DNA of 64,000 nucleotides, from positions 1 to 64,000 of the forward strand of contig NZ_BSTN01000012.1 in NCBI RefSeq assembly GCF_030269545.1. Direction: 5' to 3'. This document shows, one piece after another, positions 1-8,271 of the stretch; within the stretch, counting starts at the first letter, position 1; each line of letters opens with the position of its first letter. The notes beneath the pieces were generated by a model that was given only the letters and a program-made list of their open reading frames with translations, was not told the origin of the DNA and ran no database searches. Origin of the DNA: Actinomadura sp. NBRC 104425 (GTDB lineage: Bacteria; Actinomycetota; Actinomycetes; Streptosporangiales; Streptosporangiaceae). The translations under genes were made by a program, and so were the position numbers.

Positions 1-139
1 CGAGGGCCTCCTGGACGTCGGTGCAGATGTCGTCGCAATCCACACCGAAACCAGAAGGCCCTCCTGTCGTTCAACAACCACCCACGGCGTGTCGCCTGTC
101 ACCAACGTCCCCGAACAGCACACCTAGCGCTCCAGGGCA
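1..139. other. left edge, no assignable gene
   Basis: No open frame here could be tied to a family. A frame from the left edge ending near position 126 could be the tail of an upstream gene, but too little is visible to name it. Confidence 0.3.
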
Positions 140-185
140 TGTCAATGAATCCTTGACATTGAGGTTGCGTCAAGGAATCATTGAC
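140..185. promoter_or_regulatory. two palindromic operators upstream of the regulator pair
   Basis: Two copies of a dyad lie just before the start at 188: TGTCAA-N7-TTGACA at 140-158 and GTCAA-N7-TTGAC at 169-185. The two copies are also nearly perfect reverse complements of each other (142-157 versus 169-184, 15 of 16 bases). The spacing fits two dimers of one regulator; the HTH protein at 433-1029 is the obvious candidate for autoregulation, which is inference. Confidence 0.6.
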
Positions 186-187
186 GA

Positions 188-433
188 ATGGAACAGGTCA
201 CCTGGAAGCTTGTGTGGCCGTCCGTGTTCGTCTTCCCGGCGCTGATCCTCACGCTGGTGTCCGTTCAGGACTCGCCGGTCCTGCTCGCCGTCGTGGCCTG
301 CACCGTCCTCGCGGCGGTCGGCGCGGTGGCGCGCCGGGCGGCGACCCTCGCCGGCGGCGAACAGGCGGACGCGGCCCGGCTGGACGAGCTGGAACCCTTC
401 CCGGCCGGCGACGTGCGGCGGGAGCGCCCGTGA
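188..433 (+). CDS. small two-helix membrane protein
   Basis: An 81-residue protein with two hydrophobic segments (about residues 8-26 and 30-48) followed by a charged cytoplasmic-looking tail. No family recognised. Its stop overlaps the ATG of the next gene (TGATG at 431-435), so the two are translationally coupled. The operator pair at 140-185 lies directly upstream. A membrane protein coupled to a soluble HTH protein could form a sensing pair, but nothing in the sequence proves it. The start at 188 is chosen because it lies right after the operator and gives the full first helix. Confidence 0.6.
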   Translation: MEQVTWKLVWPSVFVFPALILTLVSVQDSPVLLAVVACTVLAAVGAVARRAATLAGGEQADAARLDELEPFPAGDVRRERP

Positions 434-1029
434 TGTCGGAACGGCTGGACGAGCAGGAGGCCGGGGCCCTGCGCGACGCCATCGTGGAGGCGGTGCTGGC
501 CGCCGGGGCGCAGGTCCGCGACGACGACCCGGACGACCATCTGCGGCTGGTGGCGGCGGCCAGGGTCGCCGCCGAGGAGACCAGCAGGATGCTGCGCCAG
601 TCCATCAACGGGGCCCGTGCCGCCGGGCACAGCTGGGAGGACGTCGGCCGGGTGCTGGGCGTGAGCCGGCAGGCCGCGCAGCAGCGGTTCGGCACCCCGG
701 CCCGCGGGGCGTCCGGGGCGAGCGGGGTGCGCAAGGAGCTGCGTCCGGTCACCGCGTTCACCGAGATGCAGGCGCTGGAGGCGGAGGGCCGCCGGGGCTG
801 GCACTCGGTCGACTACGGTCCCTTCTTCCATGTCGTGGAGGCGTCCCCCCACCAGTGGGAGCACCGCAGGCTCTGGTGGCCGTCGCGGAAACGCCGCCGC
901 CGGATGGAAGAGGCGGGATGGCAGCTCATCACCCCGTCCAACTACGACTCGCCCTGGGTCTACTACAAGCGTCCTATCGACAAGCCCGCCGAGTCACCCG
1001 ATGTAGGCGATGAGGCGGCCGCAGGTTAG
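433..1029 (+). CDS. HTH protein of unknown family, putative autoregulator
   Basis: A 198-residue soluble protein. Residues about 66-87 form a helix-turn-helix of the form SWEDVGRVLGVSRQAAQQRFG, close to the sigma-4-like HTH seen in many actinobacterial small regulators. The N-terminal 60 residues are acidic and helical; the C-terminal half is rich in Trp, Tyr and Arg and is unrecognised. A longer in-frame ORF extends upstream from 181, but the ATG at 433 overlapping the previous stop is the natural start. The 3' end overlaps the convergent gene at 994 by 36 bp. Likely binds the dyads at 140-185; this is inferred from position only. Confidence 0.65.
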   Translation: MSERLDEQEAGALRDAIVEAVLAAGAQVRDDDPDDHLRLVAAARVAAEETSRMLRQSINGARAAGHSWEDVGRVLGVSRQAAQQRFGTPARGASGASGVRKELRPVTAFTEMQALEAEGRRGWHSVDYGPFFHVVEASPHQWEHRRLWWPSRKRRRRMEEAGWQLITPSNYDSPWVYYKRPIDKPAESPDVGDEAAAG

Positions 1030-1479
1030 GGCGATCAGCCACAGGCGCAGGGAGACGGCACCGGTCAGGCGGACGAAAGGCGGGGGTGCGGTGCCGGTGT
1101 CCCACGAGGCGAGCGTTCGGGCGTGGGCGTCGTGGAAGACGGCGGCGTTGCAGCCCGCCAGGGCGATCACGGTCGGCTTCACCTGAGGGGCGGTGTCGGC
1201 CGCGAGCGCGGTGGCGTTGGCGGCCGACAGCAGCAGGCCGGACACGGCGACGAGCGCGAAGCCCGTCCACGTCCACCGCAGCAGGTGGGCGCCGAGGGCG
1301 CGGACGCTCAGGGCGCGGGAGACGCCGAGCAGGCGCAGGTCGAACGCCGTCACCGAGCCGATGAGCACCGCCAGGCCCGCCAGGTGCGCGAGCTCGACCG
1401 CCGGGTAGAGCGTCGGGCCCTCGCGGACGGCGCGGGCCACGGGGGTGTCCTCCAGCGCACGCAGGAAGGCGTCGAGCAT
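994..1479 (-). CDS. DUF6644-like integral membrane protein
   Basis: A 161-residue protein starting MLDAFLRALEDTPVARAVRE and holding about four hydrophobic helices with a conserved-looking His in AHLAGLAVLIGS and HDAHART segments near the end. Length and pattern fit small DUF6644-type membrane proteins as I know them; this is recognition from memory. The reading frame continues open upstream, but the ATG at 1479 follows a GGTGAG-type ribosome site, and the frame of the gene upstream ends at 1481, immediately before it. Probably once co-transcribed with the decayed gene 1481-2045. Confidence 0.6.
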   Translation of the reverse strand: MLDAFLRALEDTPVARAVREGPTLYPAVELAHLAGLAVLIGSVTAFDLRLLGVSRALSVRALGAHLLRWTWTGFALVAVSGLLLSAANATALAADTAPQVKPTVIALAGCNAAVFHDAHARTLASWDTGTAPPPFVRLTGAVSLRLWLIALTCGRLIAYIG

Positions 1480-1480
1480 C

Positions 1481-2045
1481 TCACCGTCCCGCCACGCGGC
1501 GACGGCGGCCGCCGCGCCGATGCCCGCGACGACCGCGCCGCCGAGTAAAGCGTCCCCCGTCGTCGCGGCCGGCGGGTGCGGACGACCCGCCGGGGCAGCC
1601 GTCGGCGTAGTGGGTGCGGGTGCCGGCCGAGCAGAACACCACGCGGCCGGACGGCGTGGCGAGGGCCTGGACGCGCAGCTCGCCGTCACGGTTGCTGCCC
1701 TGCTCGCAGCGGCGGAACACCACGGCCTCCACCCGGTCGCCGCGTTCGGGGCGGTCGTCGGACGCGGCCATGATGTCCGGCGGAAACAGGATCTCGGTGC
1801 GGCCAGGCGGTCCACGATCGGGCGGCTGTTCAGGTCGTCCAGCGAGGCGAACCGGGCGGCGTCGGCGGGGACGCGCAGCCCCGCCGGGACCTCCACCGTC
1901 AGCCGGGCGTGCGGGTAGCCCCAGTCGGCCTCCGCACCCGTCCCGCCGACGTAGACGGGACGGGTGCGGTCGCTGTGCCCGGTCGAGGCGTGGTGGGCGG
2001 GCGGGTGAGGATGGTCGCGAGAACGAACGCGAGAGGCATCGTCAT
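1481..2045 (-). pseudogene. frameshifted DUF6152-like secreted protein
   Basis: Coherent protein sequence is spread over different frames. A signal-peptide-like start (ATG 2045 or 2039, MPLAFVLATIL) is out of frame with an AHHAS segment and the following RPVYVGG...WGYPHARLTVEVPAG stretch. That in turn shifts frame near 1795 into TEILFPPDIM...DRVEAVVFRRCEQGSNRDGEL and FCSAGTRTHYADGC. A hydrophobic tail, GGAVVAGIGAAAAVAAW, sits in yet another frame. The AHH start and this overall pattern resemble DUF6152, a frequent neighbour of DUF6644. Either the gene has decayed or this GC-rich stretch contains sequencing errors. Confidence 0.55.
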
Positions 2046-2178
2046 GCCGGGGAACTAGTGATCCGTCCCGAAAAACGCGCTAAAGCATGGTCACGGTGCG
2101 GCAAGAAATCCGGGGTGGCCGGGATTGCGGCGATACGTTGTGCGGAGAAGCGGTACGTCGTAACCAAGGCGGTGCGCC

Positions 2179-3378
2179 ATGACCGACGTCACCTATCCGA
2201 TCTCACGCCGACGCCCGCTGGACCCGCCGGGCGAGGCCACCGCGCTGGCCCGGCGGGCGCCGATACACCGCATGACCTTCGCCGACGGCCATCGCGGCTG
2301 GCTGGTGACCGGTCACGCGGCCGCACGCGCGTTGCTGGCCGACCCCCGGTTCAGCAACCGCCCCGAGCATATGCATCTGCCGGTTCCCGGCCGCATGCAG
2401 CTGCTGGATAGGCAGAAGGACCCGCGGTTCGCGCTGCCGCCCGGGTTCTTCATCCGCATGGACCCGCCCGAGCACACCCGCTTCCGCAAGCTGCTGACCG
2501 GCCAGTTCACCGTCCGGCGGATGAAGCGGCTGCAACCGCGCATCGAGGAGATCACCCGCGGGTTCCTGGACGCCATGCAGGCCGCCGGGCCGCCCGCCGA
2601 CCTGGTGGAGAAGTTCGCGCTGCCCCTGCCGTCCATGGTGATCTGCGAGCTGCTCGGCGTCCCCTACGCGGACCGGGGCCGGTTCCAGGACGACAGCCGG
2701 GAGCTGCTCAGCCTGGAGATCTCGGCCGACGAGATGTTCGCCGCGATGCACCGGGTGCTGTCCTTCATGGGCGAGCTGGTGCGGCGCAAGCGCGTCGAGC
2801 CCGGCGACGACCTGCTCAGCGGCCTGGTCGAGACGGGCGAGCTGAAGGACGACGAGCTGACCGGCGTGGCGATGCTGCTGCTGATCGCCGGGCACGAGAC
2901 GACCGCCAACATGCTCGGCCTGGGCACCTACGCACTGCTCACCCACCCCGATCAGCTCGCGGTGCTGCGGGACGACCCGGCGGCGGTCAACGGTGCCGTC
3001 GAGGAGCTGCTGCGGTACCTGTCGATCGTGCACATCGGCCCGATAAGGACCGCGCTGGAGGACGTCCAGATCGACGGCCGGATGATCAGGGCGGGTGAGT
3101 CCGTAGCCGTCTGCGTGCCCGTGGTGAACCGCGACCCGTCCCAGTTCCCCGACCCCGACCGGCTCGACCTCACCCGCGACGCGACCGGGCACATGGCGTT
3201 CGGGCACGGCGTGCACCAGTGCCTCGGCCAGCAGCTCGCCCGCGCCGAGATGCGCATCGGCTACCCGGCGCTGCTGCGGCGCTTCCCGACGCTGCGCCTG
3301 GCGGTCCCGCCGGAGGAGGTGCCGATGCGCTCCGACATGACGATCTACGGGGTGCACCGCCTCCCCGTCACGTGGTAG
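2179..3378 (+). CDS. cytochrome P450
   Basis: A 399-residue soluble bacterial P450. Diagnostic motifs are visible: I-helix AGHETT, the ExxR motif as EELLR, and the heme loop FGHGVHQCLGQ with the thiolate ligand at Cys348. Length is normal for the class. It resembles CYP105-type monooxygenases that hydroxylate hydrophobic small molecules, but the substrate cannot be deduced. The ferredoxin gene begins 8 bp after the stop, so electron partner and enzyme are co-transcribed; no ferredoxin reductase is nearby. Start ATG at 2179. Confidence 0.93.
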   Translation: MTDVTYPISRRRPLDPPGEATALARRAPIHRMTFADGHRGWLVTGHAAARALLADPRFSNRPEHMHLPVPGRMQLLDRQKDPRFALPPGFFIRMDPPEHTRFRKLLTGQFTVRRMKRLQPRIEEITRGFLDAMQAAGPPADLVEKFALPLPSMVICELLGVPYADRGRFQDDSRELLSLEISADEMFAAMHRVLSFMGELVRRKRVEPGDDLLSGLVETGELKDDELTGVAMLLLIAGHETTANMLGLGTYALLTHPDQLAVLRDDPAAVNGAVEELLRYLSIVHIGPIRTALEDVQIDGRMIRAGESVAVCVPVVNRDPSQFPDPDRLDLTRDATGHMAFGHGVHQCLGQQLARAEMRIGYPALLRRFPTLRLAVPPEEVPMRSDMTIYGVHRLPVTW

Positions 3379-3386
3379 GGGAAGGT

Positions 3387-3584
3387 ATGAAGGTCATAGC
3401 GGATCGCGACGTGTGCATCGCCGCGGGCAACTGCGTGCTGACGGCCCCGGACGTCTTCGACCAGGACGAGGACGAGGGCACCGTGGTGCTTCTGCGGGAC
3501 GACCCGCCCGAGGAGCTGCGGGAGGCCGTGCGGCGCGCCGTCGAGCTCTGCCCGTCCGGCGCCATCCGGATCGCCGAACCCTGA
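3387..3584 (+). CDS. [3Fe-4S] ferredoxin
   Basis: A 65-residue acidic ferredoxin with the three-cysteine pattern Cys13, Cys19 (CIAAGNC) and a C-terminal Cys in ELCPSGAI, typical of the single-cluster ferredoxins that pass electrons to actinomycete P450s. The ATG at 3387 follows GGGGAAGG and lies 8 bp after the P450 stop. The frame is open upstream, but those residues overlap the P450 and are not ferredoxin-like. Its job is almost certainly to reduce the P450 at 2179-3378. Confidence 0.93.
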   Translation: MKVIADRDVCIAAGNCVLTAPDVFDQDEDEGTVVLLRDDPPEELREAVRRAVELCPSGAIRIAEP

Positions 3585-3621
3585 GGGCGCGGCGTCGGGG
3601 GGATCATCTAGGTCGCCGCGC

Positions 3622-4125
3622 ATGCCGCTACCCGACGCACTGCGCACGCGGATGGACGAGCCGGACTTCTGGCCGCTTCCAGAACGGGCCCCAAGGGCCG
3701 GAGGACGGACCTGCGGTGGACGACCACGCCGGGCGGTCATCCCGCCGTCGCGCAGGACGACCACCTCAACGCCGACATCCCGCTCTATTGGCTGCGCTCC
3801 CCCGACAACGAGGGGTTCCCGTTCGCCGAACGCGCCGAGCAGATCGTCACCGACGCCGCGAGCGCCGCCCTGCTGAGCGTCCCGGACTGTGCGCGACGCC
3901 CTCGATCGCCGCACCGCCCCGCGCGGGCACCGGCATGTGGCCGCGCTGGCCGAGGCGTTGCGCGCCGCGGGAGGCGCGCATCCCATACTGGTGCGCGCGT
4001 TGGAGGAGCCGGTGAGCAGGGCGGAGTCGCGCTGGGCGGTGGAGGTGCCGGCCGGGCTGCCGCAGGGGACGCTGGTCAAGCGGTGGTTCGGCCGCCAGCC
4101 CCCTCTCCGAGGCCCGGTCCTGTGA
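3622..4125 (+). pseudogene. decayed hypothetical protein
   Basis: Protein-like sequence is broken over frames. A first segment starts at 3622 with MPLPDALRTRMDEPDFWPLP. A second frame around 3752-3890 reads DDHLNADIPLYWLRSPDNEGF...ERAEQIVTDAASAALL. A third, from about 3889 to 4125, reads VRDALDRRTAPRGHRHVAALAEALRAAGG and so on. Joining the segments requires at least two frame changes, one near 3885. I do not recognise the family. It follows the P450-ferredoxin pair, but decay makes a functional link unlikely. Sequencing error is the alternative. Confidence 0.5.
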
Positions 4126-4190
4126 CTCACCTCAGTCCCAGGAACCTCACTCCTATCGATGCGCGCGTCACAGCGGCACTCAGACGGCGG

Positions 4191-5039
4191 TCAGGGCTTC
4201 TCGGCGGCCTTGAGGACGCTGTCCAGGTCGCGGCGGAACAGGTCCAGGTACGCCTCGGCGACGCCGGTGTCGATCCCGGCGTCCTGGAAGGCGTGGACGA
4301 TCTGCGCCATGTCGGCCACCCGGACCCTGAGAACGCCCTCGTCGTCCGACACGCCGCCGTCGATCTGCTCGGTGAGGAAGGCGACGAACCCCAGCGGCCC
4401 GTCGCCGGCCAGGTCGGTGAGCGTCTTCGCGACGAACGGCCGCAGGTCCTTGGCGGCCAGGCCCGCCGACCGCAGCAGCGCGGCGGACTGCTTGTAGCCG
4501 GTCAGGATCGTCCAGAACAGGTTGAGCAGCGCCTTGTAGTAGATCATCGCGAGGCCGTGGTCGGCGCCGACGTAGACGATCTCGCTGAGCGAGGCGAGCG
4601 TGTCGCGGTGCCGTTCCAGGGCGGTCTCGGAGCCGCTGTAGAAGGTGCAGGAGCCGGGCCGCCCGATGCCGGGCGGCGGCACCATGATGCCCCCGGCCAG
4701 CAGCTCGGCCCCGTGCGCAGACGCCCAGGCGGCGGCCCGGCGCAGCTCCGCCGGGGTGTCGGCGCTGAGGTTGACCAGCACCTTGCCGCGCAAGCCGGGG
4801 ACGTCTCCGCCCAGGGAGTCGTACATGGCCTGGTAGTCGATCTGGGAGATCACCACCAGGTCGGACGCGGCCACGGCGTCGGCGGCCGAGTCGGCCCGGG
4901 CGGCGCCCTTGGCAACCAGCGGGTCGGCCTTGCTCGCCGTGCGGTTCCAGACGGTGACGGGGTGGCCGTTGCGCAGCAACACCTCGGCCATCACCGAGCC
5001 CATGGCGCCCAGTCCGAGCACGGTCACGGGTGCGGACAT
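4191..5039 (-). CDS. imine-reductase-like NAD(P)-binding oxidoreductase
   Basis: A 282-residue protein of the 6-phosphogluconate/beta-hydroxyacid dehydrogenase superfamily. The N-terminal Rossmann motif is GLGAMGSVMAE near residue 10, followed by VWNRTASKAD. The C-terminal half is helical (GLAMIYYKALLNLFWTILTGYKQ) and resembles imine reductase/reductive aminase dimerisation domains. The ATG at 5039 is preferred over 5054 because AAGGGA sits 7 bp before it. It is divergent from the SARP-type regulator at 5158, with the 11-bp repeats between them, so the regulator may control it. Substrate unknown. Confidence 0.82.
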   Translation of the reverse strand: MSAPVTVLGLGAMGSVMAEVLLRNGHPVTVWNRTASKADPLVAKGAARADSAADAVAASDLVVISQIDYQAMYDSLGGDVPGLRGKVLVNLSADTPAELRRAAAWASAHGAELLAGGIMVPPPGIGRPGSCTFYSGSETALERHRDTLASLSEIVYVGADHGLAMIYYKALLNLFWTILTGYKQSAALLRSAGLAAKDLRPFVAKTLTDLAGDGPLGFVAFLTEQIDGGVSDDEGVLRVRVADMAQIVHAFQDAGIDTGVAEAYLDLFRRDLDSVLKAAEKP

Positions 5040-5090
5040 CGCGGTTCCCTTCATGGTCGTGTGGTCGGTGCGGTCCGAGCGTGGACGCCG

Positions 5091-5151
5091 GCGCTTCGGA
5101 TCGGCTTCGGGTCGGCTACGGATCAGCTACGGGTGCGGGGCGGATTACCCT
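5091..5151. promoter_or_regulatory. SARP-type direct-repeat operator and -10 box
   Basis: Four head-to-tail 11-bp units occupy 5091-5101, 5102-5112, 5113-5123 and 5124-5134, with consensus CGGCTWCGGRT. A TACCCT hexamer at 5146-5151 fits a -10 element whose transcript would start at or near the GTG at 5158, giving a leaderless message. SARP regulators are known to bind heptameric direct repeats with 11-bp periodicity close to the -10, and the adjacent gene encodes a SARP N-terminus, so autoregulation and control of the divergent gene are plausible. Confidence 0.7.
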
Positions 5152-5157
5152 GACACG

Positions 5158-8100
5158 GTGCGTTTCGGGGTGCTCGGTCCGCTGGCGGTCTGGACGGACG
5201 CAGGTGCACCGGTGCGCGTGCCCGAGGCGAAGGTGCGGACGCTGCTTGCCGATCTGCTGGTGACGCCCGGACGGCCGGTGCCCGCCGACCGCCTCGTCCA
5301 CGACCTGTGGGGCGACCGGACACCGCGCAACCCGTCCGGCACCTTGCAGGCGCGCATCTCCCAGCTGCGCAGGGTGCTGGAGGACGCCGAGCCCGGTGGC
5401 CGCGAGCTGGTGGTGTTCGGGCCGTCCGGCTACACGCTGCGGGTGGCCGACGACGCCGTGGACGCGGGCCGGTTCACCGCGCTCGCCGCACGGGCACGAC
5501 AAGCCGCCGACCCGCACAGCAGAGCACGCCTGCTCGCCGACGCGCTGGCGCTGTGGCGCGGACCCGCGTTCGCCGACGTCGCCGACACCCCGTTCGCGCA
5601 GCCGGCGATCGCCCGGCTGGAGGAGGAGCGGCTGGCCGCGCTGGAGGAGCAGGCCGAGGCGCGGCTCGATCTGGGCGACCACGTGCGGCTCGCCGCCGAC
5701 CTGGCGGGCGCGGTGGCCGCCCATCCGCTGCGGGAACGGCTGCGGGCCGCGCACCTGCTGGCGCTGTACCGGGCGGGACGCCAGGGCGAGGCGCTGGCCG
5801 GGTACGAGGAGCTGCGCAGGCGGCTGGCCGAGGAGCTGGGCGTGGACCCGTCGCCGGAACTGGCAGGCCTGCACCAGGCGATGCTGCGGCGGTCGCCGTC
5901 ACTGGCGCCCGTCCGCAGGCGCACGAACCTGCCTGCCGCGCCGTTGAACACCCTGGTTGGCCGCGACGACGCCATCGCCGACGTCCGCGCGCTGGTGGCG
6001 GAGCACCGGCTGGTCACGTTGACCGGGCCGGGCGGTGTCGGCAAGACGCGCCTGGCGCTGGAGGCGGCGGCGCGGGCGGCGGACGACTTCCCCGACGGCG
6101 TGTGGCTGGCCGAGCTGGCGCCGCTGCCCCGCACCGCCACCGCCGCGGACGTCGCCGACGTCCTCACCGCCGCGCTGGGCGTGTGCGACGACCCGGGCCC
6201 GGACATGCCGCCCGAACGCCGACTCGCCGAGGCGGTGCGGGGCCGGGAGGCGCTGCTCGTCCTGGACAACTGCGAGCACGTGGTCGAGCCCGTCGCCGCG
6301 CTGGCCGGCCGCCTGCTGGAGGACGCACCGAAGCTGCGCGTCCTGGCCACCGGCCGCGAACCGCTCGTGCTGTCCGGGGAGCGGCTGTACGTGGTGCCGC
6401 CGCTGGACGAGCCGAGCGCGGTGCGGCTGTTCGCCGAACGCGCCGCCGCCGCGGCCTCCGGCTTCACGCTGGACGCCGACAACCGGTCCGCGGTCGCGAC
6501 GATCTGCCGCCGCCTGGACGGGCTGCCGCTGGCGCTGGAACTGGCCGCCACCCGGGTCCGGGCGCTGGGCGTGCAGGAGCTGGCCGCGCGGCTGGACGAT
6601 CGGTTCCGGCTGCTGGCGGCGGGTCCGCGCGACGCGCCCGCCCGGCAGCGCACCCTCCGCGCGGTGATCGACTGGAGCTGGGAGCCGCTGACGGAGGCCG
6701 AACGGCTCGTGCTGCGGCGGCTGGCGGTGCACGCCGACGGCTGCACGCTGGAGGCGGCCGAGGAGGTGTGCGCGGAGGACGGCGTGGACGTGCTGGACGT
6801 GCTGCCCCGCCTGGTGGACCGTTCGCTGGTCGTCGTCGCGCCCGGCCCCCGGTACCGGTTGCTGGAGTCGGTCACGGCGTACTGCCGGGAGCGGCTGCGC
6901 GACACCGGGGAGGACGAGCGGATCCGGCGGCGGCACACGGCGTACTACATCCGGCTGGCCGAGCGGGCGGCGCCGCGGCTGCGCGGGCCGGGGCAGCGCG
7001 AATGGCTGGAGCGGCTCGACCGGGAGAGCGCCAATCTGCGCGTCGCGCTCGACAACGCGGGCGGCGACGACGCGCTGCGGCTGGTGAACGCGCTGACCTG
7101 GTACTGGTTTTTGCGCAGCCGGTTCGGCGAGGCGCGGCGCTGCCTGGCGCTGGCGCTGTCCAAGGGCGGCGGGCCAGCGGTCGCGCGAGCCGACGCCGAG
7201 ACGTGGCTGGCCGGGATGACGCTGGTCTCGCACGGGGGGACGGTCGCCGAGGAGACGATCGCCGCCGCGTTGAAGCCCTACGACGATCTGGGCGCGCCGC
7301 TGGCCCGTGCCCGCGCCGCCTGGTTCCTCACCTTCGTGTTCTGGGGGTACGGCGACCACGTCCGGCACCTTCGGCGGGTGGACGACGCGCTGGCCGTCTT
7401 CCGCGCGCACGGCGACCGGTGGGGCGAGGCGGCCGCGCTGAGCACCCGCGCCAAACTGGCGATCGGCCGCGGCGATCTGGCGGGGCTGCGCCGCGACGCC
7501 GAGCAGGCCCTGCGCCTGTTCACCGAGCTGGGCGACGAGTGGGGACGGCTGGAGGCCGCCCACGCCCTCACCCACCGGGCCGAGATCACCGGCGACTACG
7601 CCGAGGCCGCGCGGCTGGTCCGGCAGACCCTGCCGCTCGCCGAGGACCTGGGCATGTGGAGCGAGGTGTCGTTCCGGCTGTCGGCGCTGGGCCGGATCGC
7701 GCTGCTGACCGGCGATCTGGCGCAGGCCGGGGAACTGCACGAACGGGCCCGGCGCCTGGCGGTGGACCGGTCCGCCAAGGCGGCGCAGGAGTTCGCCGAG
7801 ATCGGGCTCGGCCTGGTGGCGCGCCGCGCGGGCGACCTGGACGCCGCCGAGGCGCACCTGCGGGCGCCGCTGGAGTGGCTGCGGGGCGTCGGCGGGACGC
7901 CGGGCATCGCGCTCGTCATGGCCCAGCTCGGCTACATCGCCGAGGAGCGGGGCGACGCCGCCACCGCCCTGGCCCGTCACCGGGAGGGGTATGAGGCGGC
8001 CCGGTCCCTCGGCGACCCGCGCGCGATCGCGCTGGCGCTGGAGGGGCTGGCCGGGGCGTACTCGCTGGCGGGCGAGCACGCGCATGCGGCCCGGCTGCTC

Positions 8101-8271
8101 GGTGCGGCCGCCGCGGCGCGGGAGGCCGTCGGCGCGCCGCTGCCGCCCGCCGAACGCGGTGACGTGGACCGCGCCGCCGCCCGCTGCCTGGCCGCCCTCG
8201 GCGCGGACGGTTTCGCCGCCACGTTCACTCGCGGGAATGCCGACCGTCACATAGCGGTTTTTCGGGCATGA
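5158..8271 (+). CDS. SARP-NB-ARC-TPR transcriptional regulator (AfsR-like)
   Basis: A 1037-residue regulator. Residues 1-90 are an OmpR-type winged helix (RFGVLGPLAVW...RTLLADLL), and about 95-245 form the bacterial transcriptional activation domain. An NB-ARC ATPase follows with Walker A GPGGVGKT near residue 291 and LLVLDNCEHV as Walker B. The C-terminal ~400 residues are TPR-like helical repeats. The architecture matches AfsR/DnrI-family activators of secondary or adaptive metabolism. A longer frame exists upstream, but the domain begins exactly at GTG 5158. It is coupled by ATGA to the NAT gene and divergent from the oxidoreductase at 4191-5039. Confidence 0.92.
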   Translation: MRFGVLGPLAVWTDAGAPVRVPEAKVRTLLADLLVTPGRPVPADRLVHDLWGDRTPRNPSGTLQARISQLRRVLEDAEPGGRELVVFGPSGYTLRVADDAVDAGRFTALAARARQAADPHSRARLLADALALWRGPAFADVADTPFAQPAIARLEEERLAALEEQAEARLDLGDHVRLAADLAGAVAAHPLRERLRAAHLLALYRAGRQGEALAGYEELRRRLAEELGVDPSPELAGLHQAMLRRSPSLAPVRRRTNLPAAPLNTLVGRDDAIADVRALVAEHRLVTLTGPGGVGKTRLALEAAARAADDFPDGVWLAELAPLPRTATAADVADVLTAALGVCDDPGPDMPPERRLAEAVRGREALLVLDNCEHVVEPVAALAGRLLEDAPKLRVLATGREPLVLSGERLYVVPPLDEPSAVRLFAERAAAAASGFTLDADNRSAVATICRRLDGLPLALELAATRVRALGVQELAARLDDRFRLLAAGPRDAPARQRTLRAVIDWSWEPLTEAERLVLRRLAVHADGCTLEAAEEVCAEDGVDVLDVLPRLVDRSLVVVAPGPRYRLLESVTAYCRERLRDTGEDERIRRRHTAYYIRLAERAAPRLRGPGQREWLERLDRESANLRVALDNAGGDDALRLVNALTWYWFLRSRFGEARRCLALALSKGGGPAVARADAETWLAGMTLVSHGGTVAEETIAAALKPYDDLGAPLARARAAWFLTFVFWGYGDHVRHLRRVDDALAVFRAHGDRWGEAAALSTRAKLAIGRGDLAGLRRDAEQALRLFTELGDEWGRLEAAHALTHRAEITGDYAEAARLVRQTLPLAEDLGMWSEVSFRLSALGRIALLTGDLAQAGELHERARRLAVDRSAKAAQEFAEIGLGLVARRAGDLDAAEAHLRAPLEWLRGVGGTPGIALVMAQLGYIAEERGDAATALARHREGYEAARSLGDPRAIALALEGLAGAYSLAGEHAHAARLLGAAAAAREAVGAPLPPAERGDVDRAAARCLAALGADGFAATFTRGNADRHIAVFRA

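Noticed and set aside
1..139. Transposase remnant at the left edge
   Set aside because: Too short and no family motif or terminal repeat could be shown.
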